Source of the DNA: Clostridia bacterium
GTDB taxonomy: Bacteria > Bacillota_A > Clostridia > Oscillospirales > CAG-272
Length of the DNA stretch: 60,209 nucleotides
Assembly (NCBI GenBank): GCA_017501345.1
Contig: JAFVXC010000019.1
Location: forward strand, 1 to 60,209
Direction: 5' to 3'
In this document: in pieces, positions 8,358 through 16,107 of the stretch
How positions within the stretch are numbered: the first letter of the stretch is position 1
Layout of the letters: every line of letters begins with the position of its first letter
Position numbers and translations under genes: made by a program
The notes under the pieces: generated by a model
Databases searched by the model: none
What the model was told of the DNA's origin: nothing
Seen by the model: only the letters and a program-made list of their open reading frames with translations

Positions 8358-9228
8358 TTTTTACACCGTCCTTATAGTTATTTAGAAAATCCCAATATTC
8401 CGACAAATTCTGTACTGAAGCGGTATTTTTGACTTTTGCCATATACTCCGCACATTCGTCCAAAAAATCACGGACAAATTGCTCTGTACTCAAATGTTCT
8501 CTAACCATTGAGTTATATATTCTTTTCTTTTTTCTTTGTAATTCTTGATTGATATTTCTCACAGCTTGTTCACAGGGCAAATGTTCATATCCGTTAAAAG
8601 TGCTTTTTCGGTTGCAGTATTTTTTGTTGCTTCCTGCTCTGCTTCCGTCTTTGAAAAACCACCGTCCGCAATGGGAACATTGAACAAGTTTATATCCATT
8701 TTCTAACGCAAAATGAATAGTTGAAAAGATTATATCTTTTATATCTGTACTTTCATAACAGTAAATTATTTCAGAGGCGGTGCTGTTGATTTTCAAGGGG
8801 ATATATGTACCGTTTTCCAATTCATACAATTTGCGGTTAAACGTTATCCGTTTATTGTTTGCAAAAATTGCAAGAAAATCAGGTGTGAAATTGCCATAGG
8901 ACATAAACTCTTTATAATCCTTTTCGGCGTGATTTAACTGATACTTGAAAAAACGACAGGACAGATCGCTCACCGCTACAAACATATTCTTGATATGTTC
9001 AAATGGATTTTCGCAAGCAAGCAAATTTCCGAGAAAATGAGTGTAATCAAAAAGATAGTGTTGTGTGTATGACAAGTCTATTTTTTCAACTTGATTTTCT
9101 GCCTCACCGTCCGCAAACTCTGCTCTTGCAGTTTCGCTCATTTCACTATAACTATCATATCGCACTCGGAGATCAATTCGTGCAGTTGTAGAGCCTTTGA
9201 CATAATACGCTTGATACTGTTGCTTCAT
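8341..9228 (-). CDS. DUF6076-like protein with a treble Cys zinc site
   Basis: A 295-residue protein with a C-terminal zinc-finger-like region (about 205-245) containing CSHCGRWFF, then a downstream Cys in KKYCNRKS and another in PCEQAVRN. This resembles CGNR-type fingers and proteins annotated DUF6076, which are frequent next to integrases on clostridial elements. The N-terminal part has no motif I recognise. It is translationally coupled to the integrase by overlap and probably acts in regulation or recombination. Its role is unknown. Confidence 0.7.
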   Translation of the reverse strand: MKQQYQAYYVKGSTTARIDLRVRYDSYSEMSETARAEFADGEAENQVEKIDLSYTQHYLFDYTHFLGNLLACENPFEHIKNMFVAVSDLSCRFFKYQLNHAEKDYKEFMSYGNFTPDFLAIFANNKRITFNRKLYELENGTYIPLKINSTASEIIYCYESTDIKDIIFSTIHFALENGYKLVQCSHCGRWFFKDGSRAGSNKKYCNRKSTFNGYEHLPCEQAVRNINQELQRKKKRIYNSMVREHLSTEQFVRDFLDECAEYMAKVKNTASVQNLSEYWDFLNNYKDGVKNGNDK

Positions 9229-9265
9229 ATATAATCACCTTTCAAAATGTTTCCTTTCATCATAT

Positions 9266-9317
9266 ATTGTATCACGACATTTTGACAATGTCAATAGTTA
9301 TTGTTTTAGTTTATAAT
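9266..9317. promoter_or_regulatory. divergent control region of the element with a TTGACA palindrome
   Basis: On the minus strand, TTGACA (9294-9289) and TACAAT (9271-9266) are spaced 17 nt and would drive the DUF6076-int pair. On the plus strand a TATAAT (9312-9317) precedes the replication block. The near-perfect palindrome TTGACAATGTCAA (9282-9294) lies in both, a natural operator for a switch. Candidate binders are the small HTH proteins encoded at 9371-9746. Confidence 0.65.
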
Positions 9318-9370
9318 AAAGTTACAAAAGGAAGTGCACAGCCTTTGATTTTATGAAAGGAATTAAAAAT

Positions 9371-9556
9371 ATGTACAATTTAGATGTAAGAATGTTGATT
9401 AAGAAAAACCGCCTCTGTCATTATGAGGTTGCAAAGGAAATCGGCATATCTGAATTTACCTTTTGCAAGTGGTTAAGAGAAGAACTGTCAGAGGACAAGA
9501 AAAAACTTGTTTTCTCTGCTATTGATCGAATTGTGAGAGGTGAAGCCAATGCTTGA
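9371..9556 (+). CDS. small HTH regulator of the element
   Basis: A 61-residue protein starting at the ATG at 9371, chosen because AAAGGA lies 9 nt upstream; a longer in-frame start at 9353 lacks a site. It reads as a short helix-turn-helix of the XRE/Cro kind (VAKEIGISEFTFCKWLREEL). It is the first gene of the plus-strand block and faces the integrase operon across a palindromic promoter region, so it likely controls the switch between maintenance and excision. That role is inferred. Confidence 0.75.
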   Translation: MYNLDVRMLIKKNRLCHYEVAKEIGISEFTFCKWLREELSEDKKKLVFSAIDRIVRGEANA

Positions 9557-9746
9557 TACTACCCCTCAATTCTTGACTATACGTGAAACGGCAAAAACAG
9601 GAATACTCTCCGAGCACGCTTTGAGGTTGCTCCAAAAACAAGGAAAAATCCCTCATATAATGTGCGGAAACAAATGCTTGATTAACTATCCCCTTTTGGT
9701 TGAACAGCTCACAGAGGAAAGCAAAAAGGCGGTGAGAAATGTTTGA
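9549..9746 (+). CDS. excisionase-like DNA-binding protein
   Basis: A 65-residue protein with a MerR/excisionase-type winged helix (FLTIRETAKTGILSEHALRLL followed by a KQGKIPHI wing). This is the usual form of Xis-like proteins on Gram-positive integrative elements. The ATG at 9549 follows GAGAGGTG; a GTG at 9540 is possible. It overlaps the preceding gene by 8 nt and the primase gene by 4 nt, indicating translational coupling. Likely partner: the integrase at 7218-8357. Confidence 0.75.
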   Translation: MLDTTPQFLTIRETAKTGILSEHALRLLQKQGKIPHIMCGNKCLINYPLLVEQLTEESKKAVRNV

Positions 9747-11809
9747 CTGACTTAAAATCTCAAAGTGTGTGGATATGTTGGCAATATGAAACCGACAAAG
9801 ACGGCAGACCGACAAAGATACCATACAATGCCAAAACAGGCGGTAAGGCTATGAGCAATAATCGGCAGAGTTGGAGCGATTATCAGACGGCATTTTCAGC
9901 CTGTAAAAAGTATGACGGTATGGGCTTTATGTTTGCGGACGGTATCTGTGGAATTGACATTGACGGAGCGGACGGGCACACAAAGTCAAACCCTCTCCAA
10001 AATGAGATACTGCAACTCTTTGAGGGGACATATATCGAACGATCACCGAGCGGAAGCGGTTTTCATATCCTGTTCAGGTGCGATATGTCAAGAATACCAA
10101 AGACCACAGACAAGGACGGCAAAATCAAACTTGACACACGGTATTATCAAAAAAACAAAAGTAATGAGCTTGAATGTTATTTCAGCGGATTGACAAATAG
10201 ATACTTCACATATACAGGTAATCGAGTATCTGACACCGAGAATATAACGGACAAGACAGAGGAAGTTTTATATTTCCTTGAAAAATATATGTATAAAGGC
10301 GGTAAACGATTGAGCGAAAATATCATTGACATAGCACGAAAAGCAAAGAACGGCACAAAGTTTATTGCTCTTTATGACAGGGGCGATATATCGGCGTATA
10401 ACAACGATGAAAGCTCCGCAGACATAGCCCTTTGTAATATGCTTGCTTTTTATTTGCAAGGCGATATAAATGCCATTGACACAGCTTTTCGGGGTAGTGC
10501 TTTATACCGTCAGAAATGGGAACGTACAGACTACCGAGAAGCCACAATTTCAAATGCTATTGCTTTGTGTGGGGGCGAGTATTACAAAGGCAGAGGCAGA
10601 CCACGCAAAGAGCCTCAAAAAGACGATACAGACGATTTATTTACACCCGAAGTATTATCCGAATACCTGACCGAAAACGGCGTTACAGTAAGGCTGAACG
10701 ATGTTACACAGAGCATTGATATTGAGGGTATGCAGGGCGAAAGTCAAGAGCGTTTGCACTCCAATATATCAGCCATTCTGTATAGTGAATTACAGGGCAA
10801 TTTCAAACGGTGCAATATACAAATCATATCCGCATACCTTGATATAATTGCAAGCCGTAACAGATACAATCCTGTGATTGAACTGCTGAACTCATACGAT
10901 TATGACGGCAGGGACTATCTTTCAGAATTGTATTCTATTCTGCATATTGCCGATAATGACGAATTGAGCCGTACACTCATTAAAAAATGGTTATGGCAAA
11001 GTATCTCCCTGTTACATAACGATGAAACAGAGCCATTCGGAGCAGACGGCGTTCTCGTAATCACAGGCAGACAAGGAATAGGCAAAACCTCTCTTTTCCG
11101 AAAGTTAGCACTAAAACCGCAATTTTTCAAAGAGGGCGTTTGTGTGGATTTTCGTGATAAAGATACGTACATTCGAGCCTTGTCCTGTTGGATAGCTGAA
11201 ATGGGAGAAATCGAAAGCACGTTCAGAAGCGATATTGAACGCCTGAAAGCGTTTATCACAAATTCCGTTGACGAGTACCGCCGTCCATACGGTAGGGACA
11301 GTATCAGAGCGATACGTAGGACAAGCCTTTGCGGTACTTGTAATAGCGATGAATTTTTGATAGACAGCACAGGAAATCGCCGTTTCTTGACCGTTCAGAT
11401 CGACAAAATAGACCTTGACCGTTTACGAGATTTTAACGCTGTTATGCTGTGGAAACAGATCGAGCAAATGGCGTTGAATGATATTCAGGGATTTAGATTG
11501 ACACAGGCTGAACAAAAGCAACTTGCAGAGAGAAACGCCAATCACGAAAAGAAACTCAAAGGCGAAAACGAAATTGAGGACATTCTCAATCAATCCGATA
11601 ATGCAAGGTATAAAATCGAATGGTTATATATGACCGTTACGGATTTTAAGCAGTTATACCCCGATGAACTCCGAGCCTATTCCTCTGCACAAATCGGAAA
11701 AGTGCTTGATAAAATGGGCTATAATGCAGAAATCCGAAAGATTGACGGCAAAACCCAAAGATTGAGAGTGTTACCGAAACGCAATTATAATTTTGTCCAT
11801 CATATTTAA
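9743..11809 (+). CDS. PrimPol-type primase fused to a VapE-like helicase
   Basis: A 688-residue replication protein that starts at TTG 9743 with AAGGCGG upstream and a 4-nt overlap with the previous gene. The N-terminal part has archaeo-eukaryotic primase features: the acidic GIDIDG motif (about 72-77) and SGSGFHI (about 107-113). The C-terminal part is a virulence-associated-E/SF3-like ATPase with Walker A GRQGIGKTS (about 440) and the later Asp/Glu-rich WIAEMGEIE segment. Such fusions replicate phage satellites, plasmids and integrative elements. It is the only replication gene present, so it probably supports autonomous copying after excision. Confidence 0.88.
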   Translation: MTDLKSQSVWICWQYETDKDGRPTKIPYNAKTGGKAMSNNRQSWSDYQTAFSACKKYDGMGFMFADGICGIDIDGADGHTKSNPLQNEILQLFEGTYIERSPSGSGFHILFRCDMSRIPKTTDKDGKIKLDTRYYQKNKSNELECYFSGLTNRYFTYTGNRVSDTENITDKTEEVLYFLEKYMYKGGKRLSENIIDIARKAKNGTKFIALYDRGDISAYNNDESSADIALCNMLAFYLQGDINAIDTAFRGSALYRQKWERTDYREATISNAIALCGGEYYKGRGRPRKEPQKDDTDDLFTPEVLSEYLTENGVTVRLNDVTQSIDIEGMQGESQERLHSNISAILYSELQGNFKRCNIQIISAYLDIIASRNRYNPVIELLNSYDYDGRDYLSELYSILHIADNDELSRTLIKKWLWQSISLLHNDETEPFGADGVLVITGRQGIGKTSLFRKLALKPQFFKEGVCVDFRDKDTYIRALSCWIAEMGEIESTFRSDIERLKAFITNSVDEYRRPYGRDSIRAIRRTSLCGTCNSDEFLIDSTGNRRFLTVQIDKIDLDRLRDFNAVMLWKQIEQMALNDIQGFRLTQAEQKQLAERNANHEKKLKGENEIEDILNQSDNARYKIEWLYMTVTDFKQLYPDELRAYSSAQIGKVLDKMGYNAEIRKIDGKTQRLRVLPKRNYNFVHHI

Positions 11810-11949
11810 TATACGGTTACAGGTTACAGGCGTTACAGTAAAATCCTATGGAGCATCTACAAAAAATAAAATAATATATTTATGTTTTTATCCTCTATGG
11901 AAAAATGCGTAACTCTTGTAACCTTTGTAACCGACAGAAAGGTGAAACG

Positions 11950-12162
11950 ATGACTATTCTATCACAAGAGAAAATATGCACGCATAAGGGCTGTATAGTG
12001 TGGTTGCAAAGAATACAAGACTATTCACCGCCTGATTATGCTGAATGGTGCGTACAGTTTGCAGGAAACGGACATTATTTCCCTGAATACGATGAAGCCG
12101 TGAACTATATCCGCAAACGAAAATTTTTGAATAATAAACAAATTGAAATGTTAGCGAGGTGA
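11950..12162 (+). CDS. small protein of unknown function
   Basis: A 70-residue protein (start ATG 11950, after AAAGGTGA at 9-10 nt; a longer frame from 11905 has no site). It contains VWLQRIQDYSPPDY and a C-terminal basic helix. No family recognised. It begins the block of small genes that follows the primase, separated from it by an AT-rich 140-nt gap with no clear signal. Confidence 0.6.
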   Translation: MTILSQEKICTHKGCIVWLQRIQDYSPPDYAEWCVQFAGNGHYFPEYDEAVNYIRKRKFLNNKQIEMLAR

Positions 12163-12168
12163 TAAAAA

Positions 12169-12315
12169 ATGACCGATTATAATGCAATGTTGATTGATTT
12201 ACTTAACGAAAAAATTCAGCGTTTGGAACATCAAAAGGACGAATATCGAAAGGAAGTCAATCGCCTGAAAAAGCAAATCAAAGAAATGAAGAAATCCGAA
12301 AGTGAGGGCGAATAA
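12169..12315 (+). CDS. short coiled-coil protein
   Basis: A 48-residue gene from ATG 12169 to TAA 12315, preceded by GAGGTGAT. The product is almost entirely heptad-like and highly charged (LNEKIQRLEHQKDEYRKEVN and onward), so a coiled-coil dimer is expected. It begins 7 nt after the previous stop and ends exactly at the start codon of the next gene, so it is part of a tight operon. Function unknown; a small regulator or adaptor is plausible. Confidence 0.6.
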   Translation: MTDYNAMLIDLLNEKIQRLEHQKDEYRKEVNRLKKQIKEMKKSESEGE

Positions 12316-12795
12316 ATGACCGATATTGACAAGATCGAAAAACGCAGAGCATATCAACGGCAGTATTATCAAAACTACCGCAAAGGCAAAAAAGCTCTTG
12401 ATTATGTATGTAATCTTGAACAATCAAAAAAGGACAGAGCGGAAAAGCTGAAACGCCTGAAAGGTGTACAAACAGTTGCTTTTCTCTTGCTTGTTTCTGT
12501 CTGTTTGCTGTCCTTTGTGGGCTGTAATAATGAGCCAAAGACACTATATCAAAGTGATAGCGTTCTAATCGTCCGAGAGGGCGTAATAACTACCGTATAT
12601 GACCTTGAAGCAGAACAGGAATACACTTTCCGATCTGTCCGTGTAAAGCGTTCAGAGGGCGTTTCAGAGCCTCATACAGCCATTGAAACGGACACAATCA
12701 AAATAGAGATTATTCCGTCAGGCTTGCGAGTGTATGACAAAACAGCAGGTAAAATCTTTACATATCAGCGAAAAAACGCACAAAATAAGGGGTGA
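12316..12795 (+). CDS. membrane-anchored small protein, possible lipoprotein-like segment
   Basis: A 159-residue protein. The first 50 residues are very basic and Tyr/Lys/Arg-rich, then comes a single hydrophobic stretch (about 53-72) ending in LLSFVGCNN, which looks like a lipobox, then an approximately 85-residue beta-rich tail. The N-terminal extension is unusually long for a lipoprotein signal, so it may simply be a type II membrane protein with the tail outside. It directly abuts the stop of the preceding gene. No family recognised. Confidence 0.6.
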   Translation: MTDIDKIEKRRAYQRQYYQNYRKGKKALDYVCNLEQSKKDRAEKLKRLKGVQTVAFLLLVSVCLLSFVGCNNEPKTLYQSDSVLIVREGVITTVYDLEAEQEYTFRSVRVKRSEGVSEPHTAIETDTIKIEIIPSGLRVYDKTAGKIFTYQRKNAQNKG

Positions 12796-12799
12796 TTTA

Positions 12800-13162
12800 A
12801 TGGAATTGAAACCGAAAGACGAACACATCTTGACCGCTCTGTTATCGTGTGGAAGCATAGCGGAAGCCGAGAAAATTTCAGGTGTAAGCCGTACCACGAT
12901 TTACAATAGGCTTGCTGATGAAACATTCAAGGCAGAATATGACCGCAGGCGTTCTCTTGTTTTGAATGAAGCCTGTACCACATTACAAGCAACATTGACA
13001 AAGGCGGTTGACACGATCAGGGGCATTATGGAAGATACGGACACCGCTCCACAGGTGAGATTAAACGCCTCTGCCCTGATATTGCAAAATTGCTTGAAGT
13101 ACACCGAGCAGATAGACATTCTTTCAAGGATTGAAGAACTTGAAAAGAGTGTGAGTAATTGA
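12800..13162 (+). CDS. phage terminase small-subunit-like HTH protein
   Basis: A 120-residue protein starting at ATG 12800 behind AAGGGGTGA. Residues about 10-40 form a helix-turn-helix (LLSCGSIAEAEKISGVSRTT), followed by a helical region ending in a short coiled coil. This architecture is common in small terminase-like proteins (phBC6A51/terS-type) on phages and satellites. There is no large terminase in the element, so if it is a TerS it would have to redirect a helper's packaging machine. It could instead be an ordinary regulator. Confidence 0.6.
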   Translation: MELKPKDEHILTALLSCGSIAEAEKISGVSRTTIYNRLADETFKAEYDRRRSLVLNEACTTLQATLTKAVDTIRGIMEDTDTAPQVRLNASALILQNCLKYTEQIDILSRIEELEKSVSN

Positions 13163-13175
13163 GAGGTGATACACT

Positions 13176-13430
13176 ATGTCAATGATTGATAGATTGATAA
13201 AACTTGATGATTTTTTGCAAGCCAATCCTGACGGCAGATATATGATTAAGGACAAACAAGGCACGCAAAAGATATTGAACGCCGAGCAACTTTTAGAACA
13301 CGCCACAAAGGGCGATATATCGTATTTGTCCTATGGAAGCGGTAGTTTTATAGGACAAGTCGCAAAGGGACTTTGCAAGGACAAAGACGGTAATTACACC
13401 GCAAATATTTTTGAAGCTGGAGGCTATTAA
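13176..13430 (+). CDS. small protein, paralogue of two later genes
   Basis: An 84-residue protein with an N-terminal amphipathic helix (MIDRLIKLDDFL), a beta hairpin (YMIKDKQGTQKILNAEQLL) and a Gly-rich end (LSYGSGSFIG). The order RL-x-x-L, KDxxGTQK-I, then a hydrophobic strand ending in Gly recurs at 14367-14594 and 14575-14814. It starts 13 nt after the previous gene behind GAGGTGAT. Function unknown. Confidence 0.6.
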   Translation: MSMIDRLIKLDDFLQANPDGRYMIKDKQGTQKILNAEQLLEHATKGDISYLSYGSGSFIGQVAKGLCKDKDGNYTANIFEAGGY

Positions 13431-13431
13431 A

Positions 13432-14100
13432 ATGAATGAGAAAAGAATTTATTTGACCGATTATATCAACAGAATGAGAAACGCATACAGACAAGCACGT
13501 GCAGGCTTTGAGGTTTACGCAAATGCTCTTGTCAAGGAACGTGAAAAGTGGAACAAGGAACAGCAGAGAGGGTGGAGAAACCCAAACGAAAGACAGGAAG
13601 CGTACATCAAGAATGAGCAAATTCAAAGGGACTTGAAAAACCGCCTTGATAGTGTGGTAAGAGAAGCAAAGGCAGAATTTGCCGAAATCCTTAACGAAGC
13701 AAACGGCGTTTTTGACAGACATTATCGTGCTACACCTGAACAGATTGACGAAAAGGGGCTTGCTCTGATTAACAGCGGAGCGTTAAGCAACAGGGATTTA
13801 ATGGCACTTGCTGACGAATACCCCGAAAATTATACAATGCGTAAGCTGATAGGTGCAAAACTCATTGAAACAGGCGAAAAGCAGGGATATAGAGAAATGG
13901 CAGACAAAGGCAGGGCTTTGCAAATCGTCCCTAATGCTCATAGTCAAGCCCTTGAAGCTGTAATCAAATGGGGCGAATATGCGTTAAGACCTGAAGAAAT
14001 TGAACTCTCTGCTGTGTTCGATAGGCAGTATATGGACAGGACAGACGAAATTATAGCAAAGGTAGAGGGCTATTCTATCCCCGATACAAGCAATGAGTAA
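13432..14100 (+). CDS. helical protein of unknown function
   Basis: A 222-residue, highly charged, mostly helical protein. The start is ATG 13432 with GGAGG 8 nt upstream; the longer frame from 13411 is rejected. N-terminal two thirds are coiled-coil-like (VYANALVKEREKWNKEQQRG), the rest is a helical bundle. The gene overlaps the next start by 8 nt. Similar long helical proteins occur on phage-derived elements, sometimes as scaffold-like proteins, but no motif allows a claim. Confidence 0.6.
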   Translation: MNEKRIYLTDYINRMRNAYRQARAGFEVYANALVKEREKWNKEQQRGWRNPNERQEAYIKNEQIQRDLKNRLDSVVREAKAEFAEILNEANGVFDRHYRATPEQIDEKGLALINSGALSNRDLMALADEYPENYTMRKLIGAKLIETGEKQGYREMADKGRALQIVPNAHSQALEAVIKWGEYALRPEEIELSAVFDRQYMDRTDEIIAKVEGYSIPDTSNE

Positions 14101-14254
14101 AACGGTTAAAAATAGGCTGATTGAGGTTGAAAAGAAGATAGTACACGATGAGGCAATAGAAAAAGCACATCAAGAATTTTTAGACTATATTCAATACCTG
14201 ATAGATCACCCACAGCCAAACAGAAATATACACGATTTTGAAAGTGAGGACTAA
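14093..14254 (+). CDS. small charged protein
   Basis: A 53-residue gene, ATG 14093 to TAA 14254. It starts inside the end of the preceding gene and its stop is followed at once by the ATG of the next gene, so translational coupling is likely. The product is a charged helix (VKNRLIEVEKKIVHDEAIEK) with an acidic end. No family recognised. Confidence 0.5.
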   Translation: MSKTVKNRLIEVEKKIVHDEAIEKAHQEFLDYIQYLIDHPQPNRNIHDFESED

Positions 14255-14404
14255 ATGACAAGGGATATACTGAAACGTATTCAAGCGTTAGAAAATGACG
14301 AGGTTATCGAAATCGAAGATATTTCAATGTATGAAAGAGAAATTTTCGGAGAGGAAACAATAGCAGATGACGAACAGCATAATTCAAAGGTTGAAAAGGC
14401 TTGA
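14255..14404 (+). CDS. small acidic protein
   Basis: A 49-residue gene, ATG 14255 to TGA 14404, starting directly after the previous TAA and overlapping the next gene by 38 nt in another frame. The product is acidic (ENDEVIEIEDIS). Its reality rests on tight packing and a continuous frame rather than on homology. Confidence 0.4.
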   Translation: MTRDILKRIQALENDEVIEIEDISMYEREIFGEETIADDEQHNSKVEKA

Positions 14405-14594
14405 ACAAATCTCACCTAATCGCCTTGTTATTCTCGCAGACTTTGACGGTGTGGAAAAGGAATGTTCCGTTGATGAACTTGAAGCAAATCCAAACGCTTG
14501 CTTTATCAGAGTAGTAAGCGGAAACAGCCTTGACGATGTGCAAAGAATATTAAACAGAATTGAGGCGATAGCGTATGCAGAAGAAAATATATGA
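14367..14594 (+). CDS. small protein, second member of the element's paralogous family
   Basis: A 75-residue protein: helix (IIQRLKRLEQI), strand-turn-strand (LVILADFDGVEKECSVDELE), then CFIRVVSG and a C-terminal helix. The layout matches 13176-13430 and 14575-14814. It overlaps both neighbours, the usual packing of this block. Function unknown. Confidence 0.55.
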   Translation: MTNSIIQRLKRLEQISPNRLVILADFDGVEKECSVDELEANPNACFIRVVSGNSLDDVQRILNRIEAIAYAEENI

Positions 14595-14814
14595 AAGACT
14601 TTCCGATCTTGAAAAAGAGCTGTACCGTGATGTGTGGGCAGATGTTACATACAAGGACGGCACACAAAAGCGTATCAAGATGTTAGAGGTTTTGAGCCTG
14701 TACACAAACGGCGGTACACCGCCACAGATAGCAGATGTATCATTTATCGGTAATACATCTAATCAAGGGATATTGCCTGACCTTGTAAAATATCTGATTG
14801 AAACAAGCCGATAA
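14575..14814 (+). CDS. small protein, third member of the element's paralogous family
   Basis: A 79-residue protein: helix (IYERLSDLEKEL), hairpin (WADVTYKDGTQKRIKMLEVL), then DVSFIGNTSNQG and a last helix. It shares the GTQK hairpin with 13176-13430. Last gene of the element; its stop lies 10 nt before a bidirectional terminator. Confidence 0.6.
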   Translation: MQKKIYERLSDLEKELYRDVWADVTYKDGTQKRIKMLEVLSLYTNGGTPPQIADVSFIGNTSNQGILPDLVKYLIETSR

Positions 14815-14824
14815 AAAGCAAAAA

Positions 14825-14862
14825 AGCGGTTGAGGTTTTTACGCCTTAACCGCTGATTTTTT
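14825..14862. terminator. bidirectional terminator between the element and rpsI
   Basis: AGCGGTTGAGG (14825-14835) pairs with CCTTAACCGCT (14844-14854) with one wobble. An A-run precedes and a T-run (14857-14862) follows, so it can stop the element's plus-strand operon and rpsI transcription from the other side. Confidence 0.8.
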
Positions 14863-14879
14863 ATAATTTTTGAGCGTTC

Positions 14880-14899
14880 GGACATCAAACGGACATCAA
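14880..14899. repeat. right arm-type integrase sites, two GGACATCAA copies
   Basis: GGACATCAA at 14880 and 14891, 11 bp apart and about 85 bp from the attR core, mirrors the four-copy set at the left end. Confidence 0.75.
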
Positions 14900-14983
14900 A
14901 ACGGAAACGCCGTTCTGCAAAATCTCGCAAAAACGGCGTTTATCTCTGTTTTTCTCTTGTTTTCTCGCTTTTTGATAATGTTG

Positions 14984-14999
14984 TAATTATCTCTTCGAG
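14984..14999. other. attR core in the rpsI 3' end
   Basis: TAATTATCTCTTCGAG; on the minus strand it covers the last codons and the TAA of rpsI. Integration leaves the S9 C-terminal SKR tail and stop intact. Confidence 0.85.
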
Positions 15000-15388
15000 A
15001 ACTGAGGTGCGCGACGAGCTGCCTTGAGTCCGTACTTCTTTCTTTCCTTCATACGAGGATCACGGGTCAGGAAGCCTGCTGCCTTCAGAGCTGCACGATA
15101 GCTGTCGTCAGCCTTCAGAAGCGCGCGGGAGAGGCCGTGGCGGATTGCACCTGCCTGGCCGGAGATACCACCACCGTTTACGAGAGCGATGATGTCGAAC
15201 TTGCCTTCGGTTCCGGTAACTGCGAAGGGCTGGTTAACGATCAGCTTCAGGGTCTCGAGACCGAAGTAATCGTCGATGTCGCGGCCGTTGATGGTGATAA
15301 CACCGGTGCCGGGAACGATACGAACACGGGCGGTAGAATGCTTACGTCTGCCGGTGCCGTAGAAATAAGGCTTTAAGCTGGTATACAT
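14987..15388 (-). CDS. rpsI: 30S ribosomal protein S9
   Basis: A 133-residue S9 with [14 protein letters not shown] near the N terminus, [16 protein letters not shown] in the middle and the conserved basic C-terminal tail ending QFSKR, which in S9 reaches toward the P-site tRNA. It lies 17 nt after rplM, the universal L13-S9 operon. Its 3' end serves as the attachment site of the element at 7048-14999; the coding sequence is unaltered because the att core regenerates the last codons. Confidence 0.98.
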   Translation of the reverse strand: MYTSLKPYFYGTGRRKHSTARVRIVPGTGVITINGRDIDDYFGLETLKLIVNQPFAVTGTEGKFDIIALVNGGGISGQAGAIRHGLSRALLKADDSYRAALKAAGFLTRDPRMKERKKYGLKAARRAPQFSKR

Positions 15389-15405
15389 ATTCGAAGTCCT
15401 CCCTT

Positions 15406-15834
15406 TTAGATTTCAACAGCGGTGGGCTGCTGTGCTGCCTGGTTGTGCTCTGCGCCTGCGTAAACCTTCAGACGGGTGAAGGACTTTGCGCCGATGCTGT
15501 TGTGGGGAAGCATTCCCTTAACAGCGTATTCCATAGCGAGCTCGGGCTTCTTTTCCATCAGCTCCTTGTACTGAACCGACTTCAGACCGCCGATCCAACC
15601 GGAGTGATGATAGTGGTACTTCTGCTCCATCTTCTTGCCGGACAGGGTTGCCTGTGCAGCGTTGATGATGATGACGAATTCACCGCAGTCAACGTGGGGG
15701 GTGAACTCGGGGCGGTGCTTACCGCGAAGAATGTTAGCGGCAGCTGCAGCAACACGGCCGAGGGGCTTGCCTGCCGCATCGATGACATACCATTTACGCG
15801 AAATGGTCTCTACCTTTGCCATATAAGTGGACAT
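15406..15834 (-). CDS. rplM: 50S ribosomal protein L13
   Basis: A 142-residue L13 with [16 protein letters not shown] near the start, [19 protein letters not shown], and the [20 protein letters not shown] end region. The start is ATG 15834 because GGAGG lies 8 nt upstream; a TTG five codons earlier overlaps that site. First gene of the rplM-rpsI operon with its own promoter and a short leader hairpin. Confidence 0.98.
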   Translation of the reverse strand: MSTYMAKVETISRKWYVIDAAGKPLGRVAAAAANILRGKHRPEFTPHVDCGEFVIIINAAQATLSGKKMEQKYHYHHSGWIGGLKSVQYKELMEKKPELAMEYAVKGMLPHNSIGAKSFTRLKVYAGAEHNQAAQQPTAVEI

Positions 15835-15861
15835 TTTCGATTCCTCCAAATCAGAATTCTC

Positions 15862-15878
15862 GCTTCACATTGTGAAGC
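15862..15878 (-). promoter_or_regulatory. L13 leader hairpin
   Basis: GCTTCAC-ATT-GTGAAGC forms a perfect 7-bp stem with a 3-nt loop in the short 5' leader of rplM, between promoter and ribosome binding site. Firmicutes rplM transcripts are known to carry a compact leader through which the operon autoregulates. Position fits; I cannot test the consensus. Confidence 0.55.
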
Positions 15879-15898
15879 ATCATTTTTTCGACCTGCAT

Positions 15899-15927
15899 AT
15901 TATAGCACACCCCCCTTTGTTTGTCAA
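15899..15927 (-). promoter_or_regulatory. rplM-rpsI promoter
   Basis: Minus-strand TTGACA (15927-15922), 17-nt spacer, TATAAT (15904-15899): a full consensus vegetative promoter. Confidence 0.9.
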
Positions 15928-16107
15928 TACCTTTTTTCAAAATTTTTCGATTATTTTAATTTTGATATAGGTATGCTCCCGTTTCCTCGTTTTTTCTCGT
16001 TTTTTCTCTTGTTTTCAGGGGTGCGATTTATAATTTTTTTGTTCTGCTCCCCGAGAAACGCGCATAGAATCTACCGTAGAACACCAAAAAGCAAGGAGAA
16101 CGAAGGA

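Larger units (their letters stand above)
7048..14999. mobile_element. integrative element inserted in the 3' end of rpsI (about 8 kb)
   Basis: The segment is bounded by the 16-bp direct repeat TAATTATCTCTTCGAG (7048-7063 and 14984-14999). The right copy contains the rpsI stop codon. Just inside are GGACATCAA arm-type repeats, four on the left and two on the right. Cargo: tyrosine integrase and a DUF6076-like protein on the minus strand, then a divergent plus-strand block with two small DNA-binding proteins, a PrimPol/VapE replication protein and about ten small genes. There is no relaxase or conjugation gene, and no capsid gene. It is therefore a mobilisable or satellite-like element. A terminase-small-subunit-like gene hints at phage parasitism, which remains unproven. 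Confidence 0.85.

Noticed and set aside
15445..16107. 221-codon N-terminal extension of the S1-domain gene
   Set aside because: It would overlap rplM and its promoter; the ATG at 16108 has a good ribosome binding site and the family begins there.
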